A DNA stretch of 64,000 bases from Paraphysomonas bandaiensis (GCA_965644295.1 CBFFRP010000069.1:248001-312000), one strand, 5' to 3'. Positions 46,898-57,337 are shown, counted from the stretch's first letter. Program-made: numbers and translations. The notes: generated by a model from the sequence alone, not told the origin.

Positions 46898-48128
46898 TGT
46901 GACCACGTGGCATTTCCCATGCCCTATCTACGTGGCTATAGTATCACGCTATTGAGTCACATGCATGGTTACATTGACTTTTAGGACCCTATGTTGGTTT
47001 AAGACCCTATATCAGGATCCTATACATGGCTTTAGGACCTTCATTGTGTTCAGGATACATATTATGCAACACCATTTGGACATTGGTAATGTACCACAGT
47101 GTACCTACATATTGAGCCAACGTTCGGGTATGATGTCCAATTTTATCTGCTGATGATGATGTACGACTATGATCTGCTGCTGGTGACTTCGGTCGATGTG
47201 AAACCTGCTGCAAATTTATATCAAAGTTATGTGGGCCCGTATTCCTGTGTAGCAGTTGCAGTATATACTTCCATATACATACATACATGTATTACCCGTA
47301 CTACCCTATAGGGGGGCAAATACATGTGACCATCACAGGAGAGAAGTCGCTATTATACACTTGAGGTGCACGAGTGTTCATGCAAGGCTTATTGGGGTTC
47401 GATTGCAAATGTGGTGTGCGTACTATACGTACTATATGTACCGTATTTATGTATTTCCTGGATTATGGGGTTTTCAGTCTCTGGTAGGGTATAGATACGT
47501 AGTATACGGTGTACTCTCGGCATATGGTGGTGAGCCATTCCCTATCAGGTTGCTGTGTATTTTCAGTTTTGATTGAAGAGTTGCGCAACCTGTGGTGGTG
47601 TGATGACACCACGTGTGTTGCACTATGTTAGGAGTGTGTGTGTGTGCATATATGCTCCTGTGGTGTTTATCACTTGTTTTAAGTTAGACCAAAGCTTGGT
47701 GCTAGTGATCTTGGGTGCCAGCGGTATACCATTGCGCGGTGACTCTTCGCGGGAGTCACTAACTGAGTTTAGGTCTAAACTTGGAAAAAAGTGTTTTAAT
47801 AATAATACCGTTATTACTGTGCTTGTTGGTTCAGTGTAGGTGTTGTTGTAGTTTTATTGTTTACGAGCCAACACCCTGGTTATCAAACCGGGTGTTGTTA
47901 TAGTAAATATTTACTTTACTGCTCGTACAGAAATTTCTGTCTTTGCGCTGTTGTTTCACACTCTTATAAGAAACTAACTGCGACACGCTTCTTTGGGCTT
48001 GATTCTTTGGGTTTGTTGTCTGTTGCCTTCGGTTGCCTGTGGTTGTTGGTTGTCTGTTGTTCTCTGGGTGTGAGTTGTCAGTAGTTGTTCTCTAGGCTCT
48101 TTGTTCAGTGGTGATTGTTTGATACACA
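46898..48128 (+). repeat. Gypsy element 5' LTR
   Basis: Starts TGTGACCACGTGGC, with a CACGTG E-box. Similarity to the 3' copy runs to 47893. The likely full end is ATACACA at 48128, which gives TGTG...CACA termini and a PBS-like TGGTGACTGGGG three bases later (48132). A hairpin AACACCC...GGGTGTT lies at about 47868-47896. The short open frames inside recur in both LTRs and are not genes. Confidence 0.75.
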
Positions 48129-48131
48129 GTG

Positions 48132-48143
48132 TGGTGACTGGGG
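48132..48143 (+). other. Candidate Gypsy primer-binding site
   Basis: TGGTGACTGGGG, three bases after the proposed LTR end. It fits the TGG rule for tRNA 3' ends; the tRNA is not identified. Confidence 0.45.
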
Positions 48144-48404
48144 AAATTCGGTTCTTTTCGAAGTCAATCGACCGTGGATACCGCCTGTGTGTTAACTGTT
48201 GTCACTTGTACAAATCCGACGGGTTCAACGGGTTTGAGTGTTGAGTTTTTGGATTCTTACGCAGGGTTGTCTTTGGGATTTGTCTTGGTGTGTTGTTGAG
48301 ATCTGGGTCAGTGGTTCTAGGAGTTGCCAGGGTTGCTTGTCTCAGTGTGTTAGGGAAAGGTTTGGTGGATATAGTCTTTAAGGCGGAAGTTCTTCTCAGT
48401 AACC

Positions 48405-50216
48405 ATGTCAACTCCGACTGGTAAAACGAGGAGAGGCGGCAAGAAAACTCCTGGGAAAGATCAGGAAGCCGCTGGTGGTAGTGGTGAAACCAAACAAGAC
48501 GCTGCTGGAGGTGTGCAGGATGTTGTTCAGGAGTCTTCTGCTCCAAACATCAATCCAAACCAGGAGATTTTGGATACAGTTCGTGCCATGTCTCAGTCTT
48601 TTACAGAGGTGGCTACTGCAGTGTCTAACCTCAGCAGCAGGATGCAAATATTGGAGAATAGAGTACAAAATGTTGAGGATGGTGAGAGCAGTCAGTCTCA
48701 GGCTTCTGTGGGCTCACATCAGCGGCAAAAGGTTACCAAGCGCACGTCGAAACACAAACGTCAGCCGAGGTATTCCACTCTGGAAAACATGGCTAAGTTT
48801 CGCATTATTCCTCAGGAGGAAGATAGCAACAAGGAGGACGATGGTTCGAATCCCGATGTTGATGGTGATGGTGTTAATGATGTGCCTACCCTCATGGATA
48901 ACATCTTTAAGGGCAAGAAAGCGGGCAAGTTATTCAGGGATTTGAAGAAAAGTTCTGAGGTGGCTAGTGCCAAAACAGTTACCATAACTAGAGAGGAAAG
49001 GAGGTGTCATGTTCGCATCAATGACTTTAAGTTGGGTAAAGTGGCGAAGGCGATCAAAGACATCTTAGAGTTTCAAGAGCAAGAAGAAACTGAGGTGCGA
49101 ATTCAAAAGGTACTTTCAACCAGTTTGAAGGCACATCTGCGGAATGTGTACAGCATCACACATGCGCAGCTGGCACAAATGGATGTTTCGGATTTGCTTC
49201 TCATTGTGGCTCAGGAGACCAAGGTGTTCAATTGCGTGGCATTTTATAATGAACTCAGAGATTCCTTGAAACATATCCAGATCATGGACTGGAAGTATGT
49301 AAATGCTGTGACTTTTGAGGCATTCTATCATCAGCAATTGAACTTGATGCAGTCGTTCCAAACAATGTTGTCTATCATGTTGGTCTCAAACAAAACATGG
49401 TGTCCTCGTATCGATGACAAAGAGTACGGATTGATAAGACTCTTTAAGACTTTGAATGACGGGACCTATGTTAAGTATGTGTTGGGGTGCATGTCGACTA
49501 ATAAATTTGACTCTATGAGCGAATTTTTCAAAGAGTATTCGGCTGTACTCTTGGATCATTATCAAGTAACCATCGCGTACCGACAGTTACCTATGGAGTC
49601 GACTACGATGTTTCAACAGAAGCACGAGGACTATCTTAAGAGGAGAAAGGAACTATTCTCTCAACAGTCCAACAAACCTTCGTTGAACAGTCGTGTTGAT
49701 TCTAAACCAAGGGTTTCGCAAGTGTCACATCTAGATACTTACGATGAGTCTGGAGGAAACTATAACGATGAGTGGGATGATAATGATGGGTATGTACCCA
49801 ATGATGATGATTTGTGGGATGCTCCGAGTGAGACTTGGCGGTCCAGCAATCTGGAGGTACATGACGATAAACAAGTCGCTATGATGACAGATGTGAAACC
49901 AATGTCGGGTAAGGACGCAGCAGTTGATGAGGAGCGTCGTGTTAACTCTGATAGGTCTCTGTCAGCCATGCATTCCAGACCAACTGGTGCTCAGAATAAT
50001 AAGACCGATAAGTATGGGTGTCTTAGGAAAATCATGTATGGCAAATGCGACAAAACAGACTGTCCTTATAATCATAATGCGAAATGTCTGTTGGATTCTG
50101 CGTCCGAAATGCGGGACAAGATCGATGCGTATCTTAAGTCTGCGGGAAGTTCGGAGCAGAGGGACAAACAACCAACCATCTTGAGGAGGGATCACTTCGG
50201 TGATTCCCGCCCTTGA
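48405..50216 (+). CDS. gag: Gypsy Gag with CCCH-type zinc finger, 603 aa
   Basis: Capsid precursor of the internal Ty3/Gypsy element. Residues 1-150 are low complexity and basic with a short coiled coil (NLSSRMQILENRVQNVED). A helical capsid-like region spans about 170-440 (KVLSTSLKAHLRNVYSITHA, YLKRRKELFSQQ). An acidic linker follows, then a C-terminal zinc finger GCLRKIMYGKCDKTDCPYNH (Cx8Cx4Cx3H) instead of the usual CCHC knuckle. The frame ends at a TGA (50214-50216). The same frame then stays open through the whole pol region, suggesting stop-codon readthrough. Start chosen at the first ATG after the leader. Confidence 0.88.
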   Translation: MSTPTGKTRRGGKKTPGKDQEAAGGSGETKQDAAGGVQDVVQESSAPNINPNQEILDTVRAMSQSFTEVATAVSNLSSRMQILENRVQNVEDGESSQSQASVGSHQRQKVTKRTSKHKRQPRYSTLENMAKFRIIPQEEDSNKEDDGSNPDVDGDGVNDVPTLMDNIFKGKKAGKLFRDLKKSSEVASAKTVTITREERRCHVRINDFKLGKVAKAIKDILEFQEQEETEVRIQKVLSTSLKAHLRNVYSITHAQLAQMDVSDLLLIVAQETKVFNCVAFYNELRDSLKHIQIMDWKYVNAVTFEAFYHQQLNLMQSFQTMLSIMLVSNKTWCPRIDDKEYGLIRLFKTLNDGTYVKYVLGCMSTNKFDSMSEFFKEYSAVLLDHYQVTIAYRQLPMESTTMFQQKHEDYLKRRKELFSQQSNKPSLNSRVDSKPRVSQVSHLDTYDESGGNYNDEWDDNDGYVPNDDDLWDAPSETWRSSNLEVHDDKQVAMMTDVKPMSGKDAAVDEERRVNSDRSLSAMHSRPTGAQNNKTDKYGCLRKIMYGKCDKTDCPYNHNAKCLLDSASEMRDKIDAYLKSAGSSEQRDKQPTILRRDHFGDSRP

Positions 50217-53200
50217 TGGTTCGGTGGATGTAACGATACAGACAGGGAGGATTCTAATTCAAAGACTCGTGATGAGAATGATGAATGTTCAGTGCATTCT
50301 AATGACCTTAATGAGTTTGCGAATTCCTCCAATGTCTGTATCGGGGATCAGGCTAAGCTGTATGCCTGCTATCCTTCATCCAAGAGCTTCTCTTCAGCGC
50401 ACACTATAGGAAGGATTACTTTAGATAGAAAATTTGGAATAGAGGAGTTAGTAAAAATATTGTGTGACACTGGAGCCCTCTCAGCCAATTATGTGTCGAG
50501 GGATTTGGTGGACAGATTGCGGAACAAACTAGAACCGAGCCGTTTTTATAAAGCTAAACACCGTGTGGTATTGGCGGATAGTAGAACGGTGAAGGATCTC
50601 AATGAAGGAGTCAGATTAAATTTAGTGCTGACTGATCCGAAGAGTCATACCTATCAATATACGGGTGAATTCTTTGTGATTGATATGACGAGTAATGATA
50701 TTATTTTGGGGTTGCCTGCGCTGACTGGAAAATTATATCCTTTCATGTGTGCTGTTATGCGTGAGGCACATGACACTCAAATCGAGGGTGTCTCCGATAA
50801 TGAAAATTCGAATGTGTTGTCATCTCTGGCAGGGGACACGGTTGACTCTGATGACCGTGTGCACCCATGGTCAAGAGCGAGTGATGCTATTGCCCCAGAG
50901 GATGAGGAAACCGAGTTACCGGTTCAATTCAAGGATGCGTTGACATTCTTAGGAAAGTCTAGGGAGGAAGCCCTCCAAGACTATCATGAGCAGATAGAGA
51001 CTCATGTCAGTGATGAAATGAAAAGTGAAACTAAGATTATGGAATTGTTGTCAACGAAGGCTGAAAAAGTGTTCGTGCCTGACGAATGGAGCGGTGTGAG
51101 AGGTGTGGACCCTTTGTCTCTAAAATGGAAAAGCACTCTCCCGGATCGAATGAAACCAAAGGCTCGCCCGATCAATCCTAAGCTGTGGGAGGCTTCGGAG
51201 AAGGAGTTTCGGCGACTGTGTGGCTATTTCTACCGAAAGAGTCGTTCTCCTTGGGCTTCATGCCTAGTGGTTGCTCCCAAAGCCACTCCTCCATACATCC
51301 GTTTTTGTGGTGACTATGTGCAAATTAACAAGCACATGGAAGTGGGAAATTATACGATTCCTAATGTTAAGCATGAGTTGGACAAGATTATCAACTTTCC
51401 GCTATATATGGACATCGATTTAACAAATGCTTTTCATCAAATTCCATTAGATGATGAAACTTCTGAGCGCCTATCAATTCAGACGCCTTGGGGGCAATTT
51501 GCTCCTAATTTCATGCCAGAGGGTATTGCTCCGGCCACGGGTGTTTTACAGGAAACTGTGAGAGAAATATTCGATGATTTCTCTGAGTGGGCCATAGTCA
51601 TTTTCGATAACATGCTTATATTGGCTAATGATGCCAGGGATGCTTATGAGAAGTTCGAGAAGATCATTGACAGATGTATTGAAAGGAATGTGAAACTTAA
51701 GATGCCAAAAAGCTGGTTGGGGTTTAGAAAGGTGGATTTCTTTGGATATGTTTGCCGTCACAAGTCATATGAGGTTAATCCCGATAAGAAGGAGGCTCTC
51801 GGCAAGATTCCAATGCCTACTAACACCAAACAGGCCAGATCGTTGCTGGGTAAAGGGGTATTCTTTTCTAGTTTTACGCCTAGATACTCTGATTTAGTTG
51901 CTCACTTGACTGACATGACAAAGTCGAGTTTCAATTGGGATAAGTCCACATGGCGGCATGACTACGAGGCAGAGTATCGTCGTTTCATTGCCGGACTACA
52001 AGACGCTTGTGAGCTGTTTTATCCGGATTATAATCTTGAGTGGACATTGCGTACTGACGCTAGTGAGTTGGGAATAGGTTCAGTGTTATTGCAAAAGAAA
52101 ATATTAGAGGATGGGAGCATACAGTGGCAGCCTATAGCTTTCATTTCCAAAAAGTTTTCTGCCCAAGCTCAGAAGTGGTCAACTATAGAGCAAGAGGCAT
52201 ATGGAATTTTCTACAGTGTTAAACACTTGGCTTATTACTTAATAGGCAAGCAATTCACAATTGAGACCGACCATAACAATTTATTGTGGATGGAATCTTC
52301 GGATGTTCCAAAGATTACACGATGGAGGATATTCTTGCAGTCTTTCAACTTCAGCATTCGTCATATATCTGGTGCCAAGAATTGGTTGGCGGACTGGTTA
52401 TCTAGAGAGCATCAGGTTGCTATACTCTCTGGAATATTCCCAGAGGAGGAATATGATGACGCCTATTTCATGGGGGATGACTGTAATGAGTATGAGTACT
52501 TTAACTTTCTGGGTAACTTTATGAACCCGGATGATCGAGAGATTGAGGACCCTCCAACATCTCATGTATCACCGGAGACGGCGTTGCGTGAGGTTCATAA
52601 CGCGCGAGTTGGACACATGGGGGGAAGGGCTACCTGGATACGCTTAAACAAAGAGTTCCCGGGTCATAATATTCCTTACAAGGTTGTTGAGGATTATATC
52701 TCTAAGTGCCCAAATTGTGTGAAAACGAGGTTGGCTATGAAGGAGGCTCTTATTCCGATCGTACGAAATCTCAAGCCCCCAAATGCTCGTAGCGCGATTG
52801 GTATAGATGCTGTTGAGATTACACCTCACGGTGCAGAGGGATATACACATATCAACGTGGTGGTCAATCTTTTCACCAAGTTTGTGTACCTTGAACCTGT
52901 CAAAGGTGTGACGGCTCTTAATCTTGCAAATACTATATGGAAATACTGGAGTCATTACGGTCACACAGATCTAATAATCTCGGATCAAGGACCGGATTTG
53001 ACTTCAGATTTGTTCAAACAGTTGACGGAGTACATGGGTGTTCGGCACACTTTTAGTATTGCCAATCGCCATGCAAATGGATGTGAAAGAATTATTGGAG
53101 AAGTAGTTCGACATCTACGTGCTCTGGTCTATGATTACAGTGAACGGGAGGAACGAAAAGACATCTTTGAGGACCCTAGTTGGTTAGCAAGTGTTCAATA

Positions 53201-54200
53201 TCTTCTAAATTCTGAAGTGTCTTCGGAAACAGGATTTTCGCCTTTTGAGTTGACGTTTGGCTCAAAGGATCTTGACTATTTGAACATGGATATCAAAGAT
53301 CTTCCAGATCGGGCGCATGCTAGACTCACTGCGCTTAATGATCAGTTAGCCCAACTCCGAGAGGCTTCCAAAGCTTATCAGCAAAAGTTAGCCACGGAGA
53401 GGGCAGGAACAGGTGTGCATCCCGATAGACAGAATAGGTATCAACCGGGAGATTTTGTCTTATTTGACAAAGGGGCAAAGGTTCATCCTAAGATGTCTCA
53501 CCGGTATATGGGACCTTTCTCAGTCAAGTCCCAGTACAAGAATGACGTAGACTGTCAACATCTCGCCACTGGGCAAGTGGTTCGTGTTTCCGTGAGCGAT
53601 GTTAAATTGTTTCCGGGAGATTCTGATACTGCTTATAAAATGGCTTTACGCGATCAGGATCAACATGTTATTGATGAAATCCTTTATTACCGTGGTGATA
53701 GAGAGGTTCGATCTACCATGGTTTTCACTGTGCGTTTTCAAGATGGAGATGTCCGAGAAGTCCCTTACAGCAAGGATATTTTTGATTCCGTTCCTTATGC
53801 TGAATTCTGTTCTCGAAAACGATATCTTTACCATCTTATTTATACTGCTGACTATGCAAAGAAATACATCGCGGATTTCCGCCGGCAACCGATCACTCAG
53901 TTTCAACCTGGTGATCTAGCCTATGTTGATTTGCGAATTTATGGTGATGCTTGGTACGATGAGTTGGAATTACCAGATTCTCATCTCATTACTTATGTAG
54001 CTCCTATCCAGTTCACACACTGGTATCACAAGAGCTCTAAGCGAGTTTTATCGGTGAAGGATCTTCTCACTCTCCGTACCTACCGTTATGATAATTACCT
54101 AGTGCATTGCTTTGTTCATTCCGAGGTGAATGCTAGCACAATGGTACTCGTGGACGAGGATTTTGCCAACAAATATCCTCAGGTCCGTGCGTCTTATTAA
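50217..54200 (+). CDS. pol: Gypsy Pol: protease, RT, RNase H, integrase
   Basis: Continues in the same frame as gag after its TGA and ends with TAA at 54198-54200. The protease has LCDTGALSANYVS. RT spans about 51100-51800, with FCGDYVQINKHME, MDIDLTNAFHQIPLD (first catalytic Asp) and IFDNMLIL at the YxDD position. RNase H has RTDASELGIGSVLLQ, STIEQEAYGIFYSVKH and ETDHNNLLW. Integrase has the HHCC zinc motif (HNARVGHMGG... CPNCVK) and the catalytic residues GIDAVE, ISDQGPDL and NGCERIIGE. A ~250-residue C-terminal tail follows, with a possible chromo-like segment (DEILYYRGDREVRSTMVFTV). The frame is intact throughout, unlike the surrounding Copia genes. Confidence 0.92.
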   Translation, partial: WFGGCNDTDREDSNSKTRDENDECSVHSNDLNEFANSSNVCIGDQAKLYACYPSSKSFSSAHTIGRITLDRKFGIEELVKILCDTGALSANYVSRDLVDRLRNKLEPSRFYKAKHRVVLADSRTVKDLNEGVRLNLVLTDPKSHTYQYTGEFFVIDMTSNDIILGLPALTGKLYPFMCAVMREAHDTQIEGVSDNENSNVLSSLAGDTVDSDDRVHPWSRASDAIAPEDEETELPVQFKDALTFLGKSREEALQDYHEQIETHVSDEMKSETKIMELLSTKAEKVFVPDEWSGVRGVDPLSLKWKSTLPDRMKPKARPINPKLWEASEKEFRRLCGYFYRKSRSPWASCLVVAPKATPPYIRFCGDYVQINKHMEVGNYTIPNVKHELDKIINFPLYMDIDLTNAFHQIPLDDETSERLSIQTPWGQFAPNFMPEGIAPATGVLQETVREIFDDFSEWAIVIFDNMLILANDARDAYEKFEKIIDRCIERNVKLKMPKSWLGFRKVDFFGYVCRHKSYEVNPDKKEALGKIPMPTNTKQARSLLGKGVFFSSFTPRYSDLVAHLTDMTKSSFNWDKSTWRHDYEAEYRRFIAGLQDACELFYPDYNLEWTLRTDASELGIGSVLLQKKILEDGSIQWQPIAFISKKFSAQAQKWSTIEQEAYGIFYSVKHLAYYLIGKQFTIETDHNNLLWMESSDVPKITRWRIFLQSFNFSIRHISGAKNWLADWLSREHQVAILSGIFPEEEYDDAYFMGDDCNEYEYFNFLGNFMNPDDREIEDPPTSHVSPETALREVHNARVGHMGGRATWIRLNKEFPGHNIPYKVVEDYISKCPNCVKTRLAMKEALIPIVRNLKPPNARSAIGIDAVEITPHGAEGYTHINVVVNLFTKFVYLEPVKGVTALNLANTIWKYWSHYGHTDLIISDQGPDLTSDLFKQLTEYMGVRHTFSIANRHANGCERIIGEVVRHLRALVYDYSEREERKDIFEDPSWLASVQYLLNSEVSSETGFSPFELTFGSKDLDYLNMDIKDLPDRAHARLTALNDQLAQLREASKAYQQKLATERAGTGVHPDRQNRYQPGDFVLFDKGAKVHPKMSHRYMGPFSVKSQYKNDVDCQHLATGQVVRVSVSDVKLFPGDSDTAYKMALRDQDQHVIDEILYYRGDREVRSTMVFTVRFQDGDVREVPYSKDIFDSVPYAEFCSRKRYLYHLIYTADYAKKYIADFRRQPITQFQPGDLAYVDLRIYGDAWYDELELPDSHLITYVAPIQFTHWYHKSSKRVLSVKDLLTLRTYRYDNYLVHCFVHSEVNASTMVLVDEDFANKYPQVRASY

Positions 54201-54369
54201 GTTCCACGCTGGACACATTATTCTTATTGCTCTCTCAATTCCATTCCATATCAAATTATTATTATATAACTTATAATTCTCCGGGGATTTTCGTTTTGAC
54301 GGCTACGTAACACCTAGTCCCGTTGGCATTTGTGAATACCGGAGGCATGCTATTCTGTAGACAACCAAA

Positions 54370-54385
54370 ACGGGGGAGGAGGCAG
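54370..54385 (+). other. Gypsy polypurine tract
   Basis: AACGGGGGAGGAGGCAG directly precedes the TGTGACC start of the 3' LTR, the expected position for plus-strand priming. Confidence 0.75.
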
Positions 54386-55393
54386 TGTGACCACGTGGCA
54401 TTTCCCATGCCCTATCTACGTGGCTATAGTATCACGCTATTGAGTCACATGCATGGTTACATTGACTTTTAGGACCCTATGTTGGTTTAAGACCCTATAT
54501 CAGGACCCTATATATTGCTTTAGGACCTTCATTGTGTTCAGGATACATATTATGCAACACCATTTGGACATTGGTAATGTACCACAGTGTACCTACATAT
54601 TGAGCCAACGTTCGGGTATGATGTCCAATTTTATCTGCTGATGATGATGTACGACTATGATCTGCTGCTGGTGACTTCGGTCGATGTGAAACCTGCTGCA
54701 AATTTATATCAAAGTTATGTGGGCCCGTATTCCTGTATAGCAGTTGCAGTATATACTTCCATATACATACATACATGTATTACCCGTACTACCCTATAGG
54801 GGGGCAAGTACATGTGACCATCATAAGAGAGAAGTCGCTATTGTACACTTGAGATGCACGAGTGTTTATGCAAGGCTTATTGGGGTTCGATTGCAAATGT
54901 GGTATGCGTACTATACGTACTATACGTACCGTATTTATGTATTTCCTGGATTATGGGGTTTTCAGTCTCTGGTAGGGTATAGATACGTAGTATACGGTGT
55001 ACTCTCGGCATATGCTGGTGAGTCACTCCCTATCAGGTTGCTGTGTATTTTTCAGTTTTTGATTGAAGAGTTACGCAACCTGTGGTGGTGTGATGATACC
55101 ACGTGTGTTGCACCATGTTAGGAGTGTGTGTGTGTGCATATATGCTTCTATGGTGTTCATCACTTGTTTTAAGTTAGACCAAAGCTTGGTGCTAGTGATC
55201 TTGGGTGCCAGCGGTATACCATTGCGCGGTGACTCTTCGCGGGAGTCACTAACTGAGTTTAGGTCTAAACTTGGAAAAAAGTGTTTTAATAATAATACCG
55301 TTATTACTGTGCTTGTTGGTTCAGTGTAGGTGTTGTTGTAGTTTTATTGTTTACGAGCCAACACCCTGGTTATCAAACCGGGTGTTGTTATAG
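54386..55393 (+). repeat. Gypsy element 3' LTR, truncated
   Basis: Matches 46898-47893 with roughly 20 substitutions and two 1-bp indels by eye. It stops at TTGTTATAG, about 235 bp short of the proposed LTR end, and runs directly into Copia sequence. Confidence 0.85.
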
Positions 55394-55613
55394 GTGATGG
55401 TCGTGTACGGCGGAAACGGCTACAGCGTAGGTTGGCGAACGCATCGGTGTTAGGAGAAATAAATATGGTTGAGGTGCCAGATGCATGCACTGTTAACTTT
55501 AAACATGCAGAGTTTCAACATGATGACTTTAAGATACCAGACTCCTATTATGCTGAAGCGGAGAGATCTCCACAGTACATGAAGTGGCGAGAAGCTCGGA
55601 AGGTGGAGAAGAC
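55393..55613 (+). repeat. Duplicate of Copia segment 46680-46897
   Basis: Starts GGTGATGGTCGTGTACGG and ends GGTGGAGAAGAC, with a 3-bp insertion relative to the left copy (CTCCTATTATGCTG versus CTCCTATGCTG). It flanks the Gypsy insertion on the right. Confidence 0.92.
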
Positions 55614-57158
55614 CTCACTACTGAAGAGACGTGTCTTAAAGATTGTGCGGACTCCACGGCCCGGGGAGTGAAGTTGGTGCGAGCTAAGTATGTTCACACG
55701 GTGAAGAGAGACCTTCTGGGGAATGTAGTCAAGTATAAGGCGCGGCTGGTTGCATTAGGGAATCTACAAGAAAAAACGGAGGAGGAGCAGTCCACGTTTG
55801 CTCCAGTGGTCAAAGGAATAACCATTCGACTGGTCCTCGCGATTGCGTTTATGTTCCATATGCATGTACATCAGTTGGATGTATCATCAGCGTTTTGTTA
55901 TGCCGATCTTGAAGAGGATGTTTATATGGCACCTCCACCTGATGAAGAGTTGCCAGCGGGGTGGTGTTTTCAATTGATCAAGGCCTTATATGGTTTGCGG
56001 TCATCACCGAGGCAGTGGAACAAGCATATTGACAAGTTTATCAAATCGTTACATTTTACTGCTTGCATTTTAGATACATGCTTGTATATGCGATGGAGTA
56101 ATGGTCAATTGCACTTATTGCTGATATATGTTGATGATATTATCATTGCATCTGCTGATCTCACCTACTTAGAAAGTGTTAAACGTAGGTTCTGCGAAAC
56201 GTTTGAAATGCACGATCTGGGTGTGTGCAAACGGTTTCTGAATATCAGAATCACGAGAGGAGAGGACTGGTACATGTTAGATCAATCGGAATATGCCAAG
56301 AATATTGTAAAGAAATTCGATTCGTTTATGGGGAAGAGCAGTAAGAATAAGGAGACTCCACTACCTACCAATGTTCAGGATTTGTTGGCAGAGCAACGTG
56401 AGCTGACGGAGGAGCAGAAGCAGTGGGTCGAATCATTTCCGTATAGAGGAATTATTGGAGCGGTGTTGCATTTGGCGATTCACACTAGACCTGATCTGGC
56501 TTACGCTGTGGGGTTATTGGCTCGATTTAGTACTTCTCCAACATATGCGACTTGCAGATTAGCTATTCATTTGTTGAAATATTTACGTGGTACAGTTGAA
56601 AAGGGAATCAGATTCAGTGGGAGTGGGTTTGATTTACATGTATTCAGTGATTCAGACTGGGCTGGTGATAGGATGACTAGGCGGTCCACAACGGGATACA
56701 TCGTGCTTTTATGTGCGGGCGCTTTGGCCTGGCAGTCCAAGCTTCAGACCACAGTTGCGACTTCGAGCATGGAATCTGAGTATATGGCGGAGTATGCGGC
56801 TTTGCAAGAACTGGTGTGGCTTCGGGGGGTGTTCAAGGAGCTCGGACTCTTGGTAGCGAAGTCGACTCCATTCTTTATGGATAGTAAGAGTGCAAAGGAT
56901 CTTTCAGAGAATCCAGTGTATCATAAGAGGTCGAAGCATATTGACATCAAGTATCACTGGATAAGAGAACATGTTAATGGCAAATTTCCTACAGCAAAGT
57001 TGATTCATGTATCTACGGACGATATGGCGGCCGATATTTTTACAAAGGCGTTGTCCACGAAGATCTTCAGCCGTCATGAGAAAACGATTACCGGGGTTAA
57101 GAGGAGTGTGTCTAACAGTGTGGAGGAGCAGCAGAAGAAACGACCCCGAAGAGGTTAA
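55584..57158 (+). CDS. pol: Copia reverse transcriptase/RNase H (3' part of pol)
   Basis: RT motifs: RLVALGNLQEK, APVVKGITIRLVLAIA, HQLDVSSAFCYADLEEDVYM, LYGLRSSPRQW and the catalytic YVDDIII. The RNase H block is SDSDWAGDRMTRRSTTGYI, SSMESEYMAEYAALQE and KHIDIKYHWIREHV, ending DDMAADIFTKAL. The frame is intact to TAA but out of frame with the preceding linker (55432-55613), so a frameshift lies close to the Gypsy duplication junction. Without the upstream domains it is a fragment. Confidence 0.88.
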   Translation: MARSSEGGEDLTTEETCLKDCADSTARGVKLVRAKYVHTVKRDLLGNVVKYKARLVALGNLQEKTEEEQSTFAPVVKGITIRLVLAIAFMFHMHVHQLDVSSAFCYADLEEDVYMAPPPDEELPAGWCFQLIKALYGLRSSPRQWNKHIDKFIKSLHFTACILDTCLYMRWSNGQLHLLLIYVDDIIIASADLTYLESVKRRFCETFEMHDLGVCKRFLNIRITRGEDWYMLDQSEYAKNIVKKFDSFMGKSSKNKETPLPTNVQDLLAEQRELTEEQKQWVESFPYRGIIGAVLHLAIHTRPDLAYAVGLLARFSTSPTYATCRLAIHLLKYLRGTVEKGIRFSGSGFDLHVFSDSDWAGDRMTRRSTTGYIVLLCAGALAWQSKLQTTVATSSMESEYMAEYAALQELVWLRGVFKELGLLVAKSTPFFMDSKSAKDLSENPVYHKRSKHIDIKYHWIREHVNGKFPTAKLIHVSTDDMAADIFTKALSTKIFSRHEKTITGVKRSVSNSVEEQQKKRPRRG

Positions 57159-57328
57159 AGGTGTGTTTTAGTGGGTGAAAATCCCACATAACTGTATATC
57201 TAGTTGACTGCTAGATATATATGTATCTTTAAAAGATTTCACATCTGTTTTTACCTATGGGACTAGATAGTCATAGCATTATCAGATTATTGTGATCACT
57301 GTTGTTTTATCTCACTGCATTCTACATT

Positions 57329-57337
57329 GAGTGGGAG
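57329..57337 (+). other. Copia polypurine tract
   Basis: GAGTGGGAG immediately upstream of the 3' LTR. Confidence 0.6.

Noticed and set aside
47007-47839. Series of small ORFs at 46965-47839, repeated at 54453-55329
   Set aside because: They lie inside the two Gypsy LTRs; their repetition reflects LTR duplication, not gene duplication.
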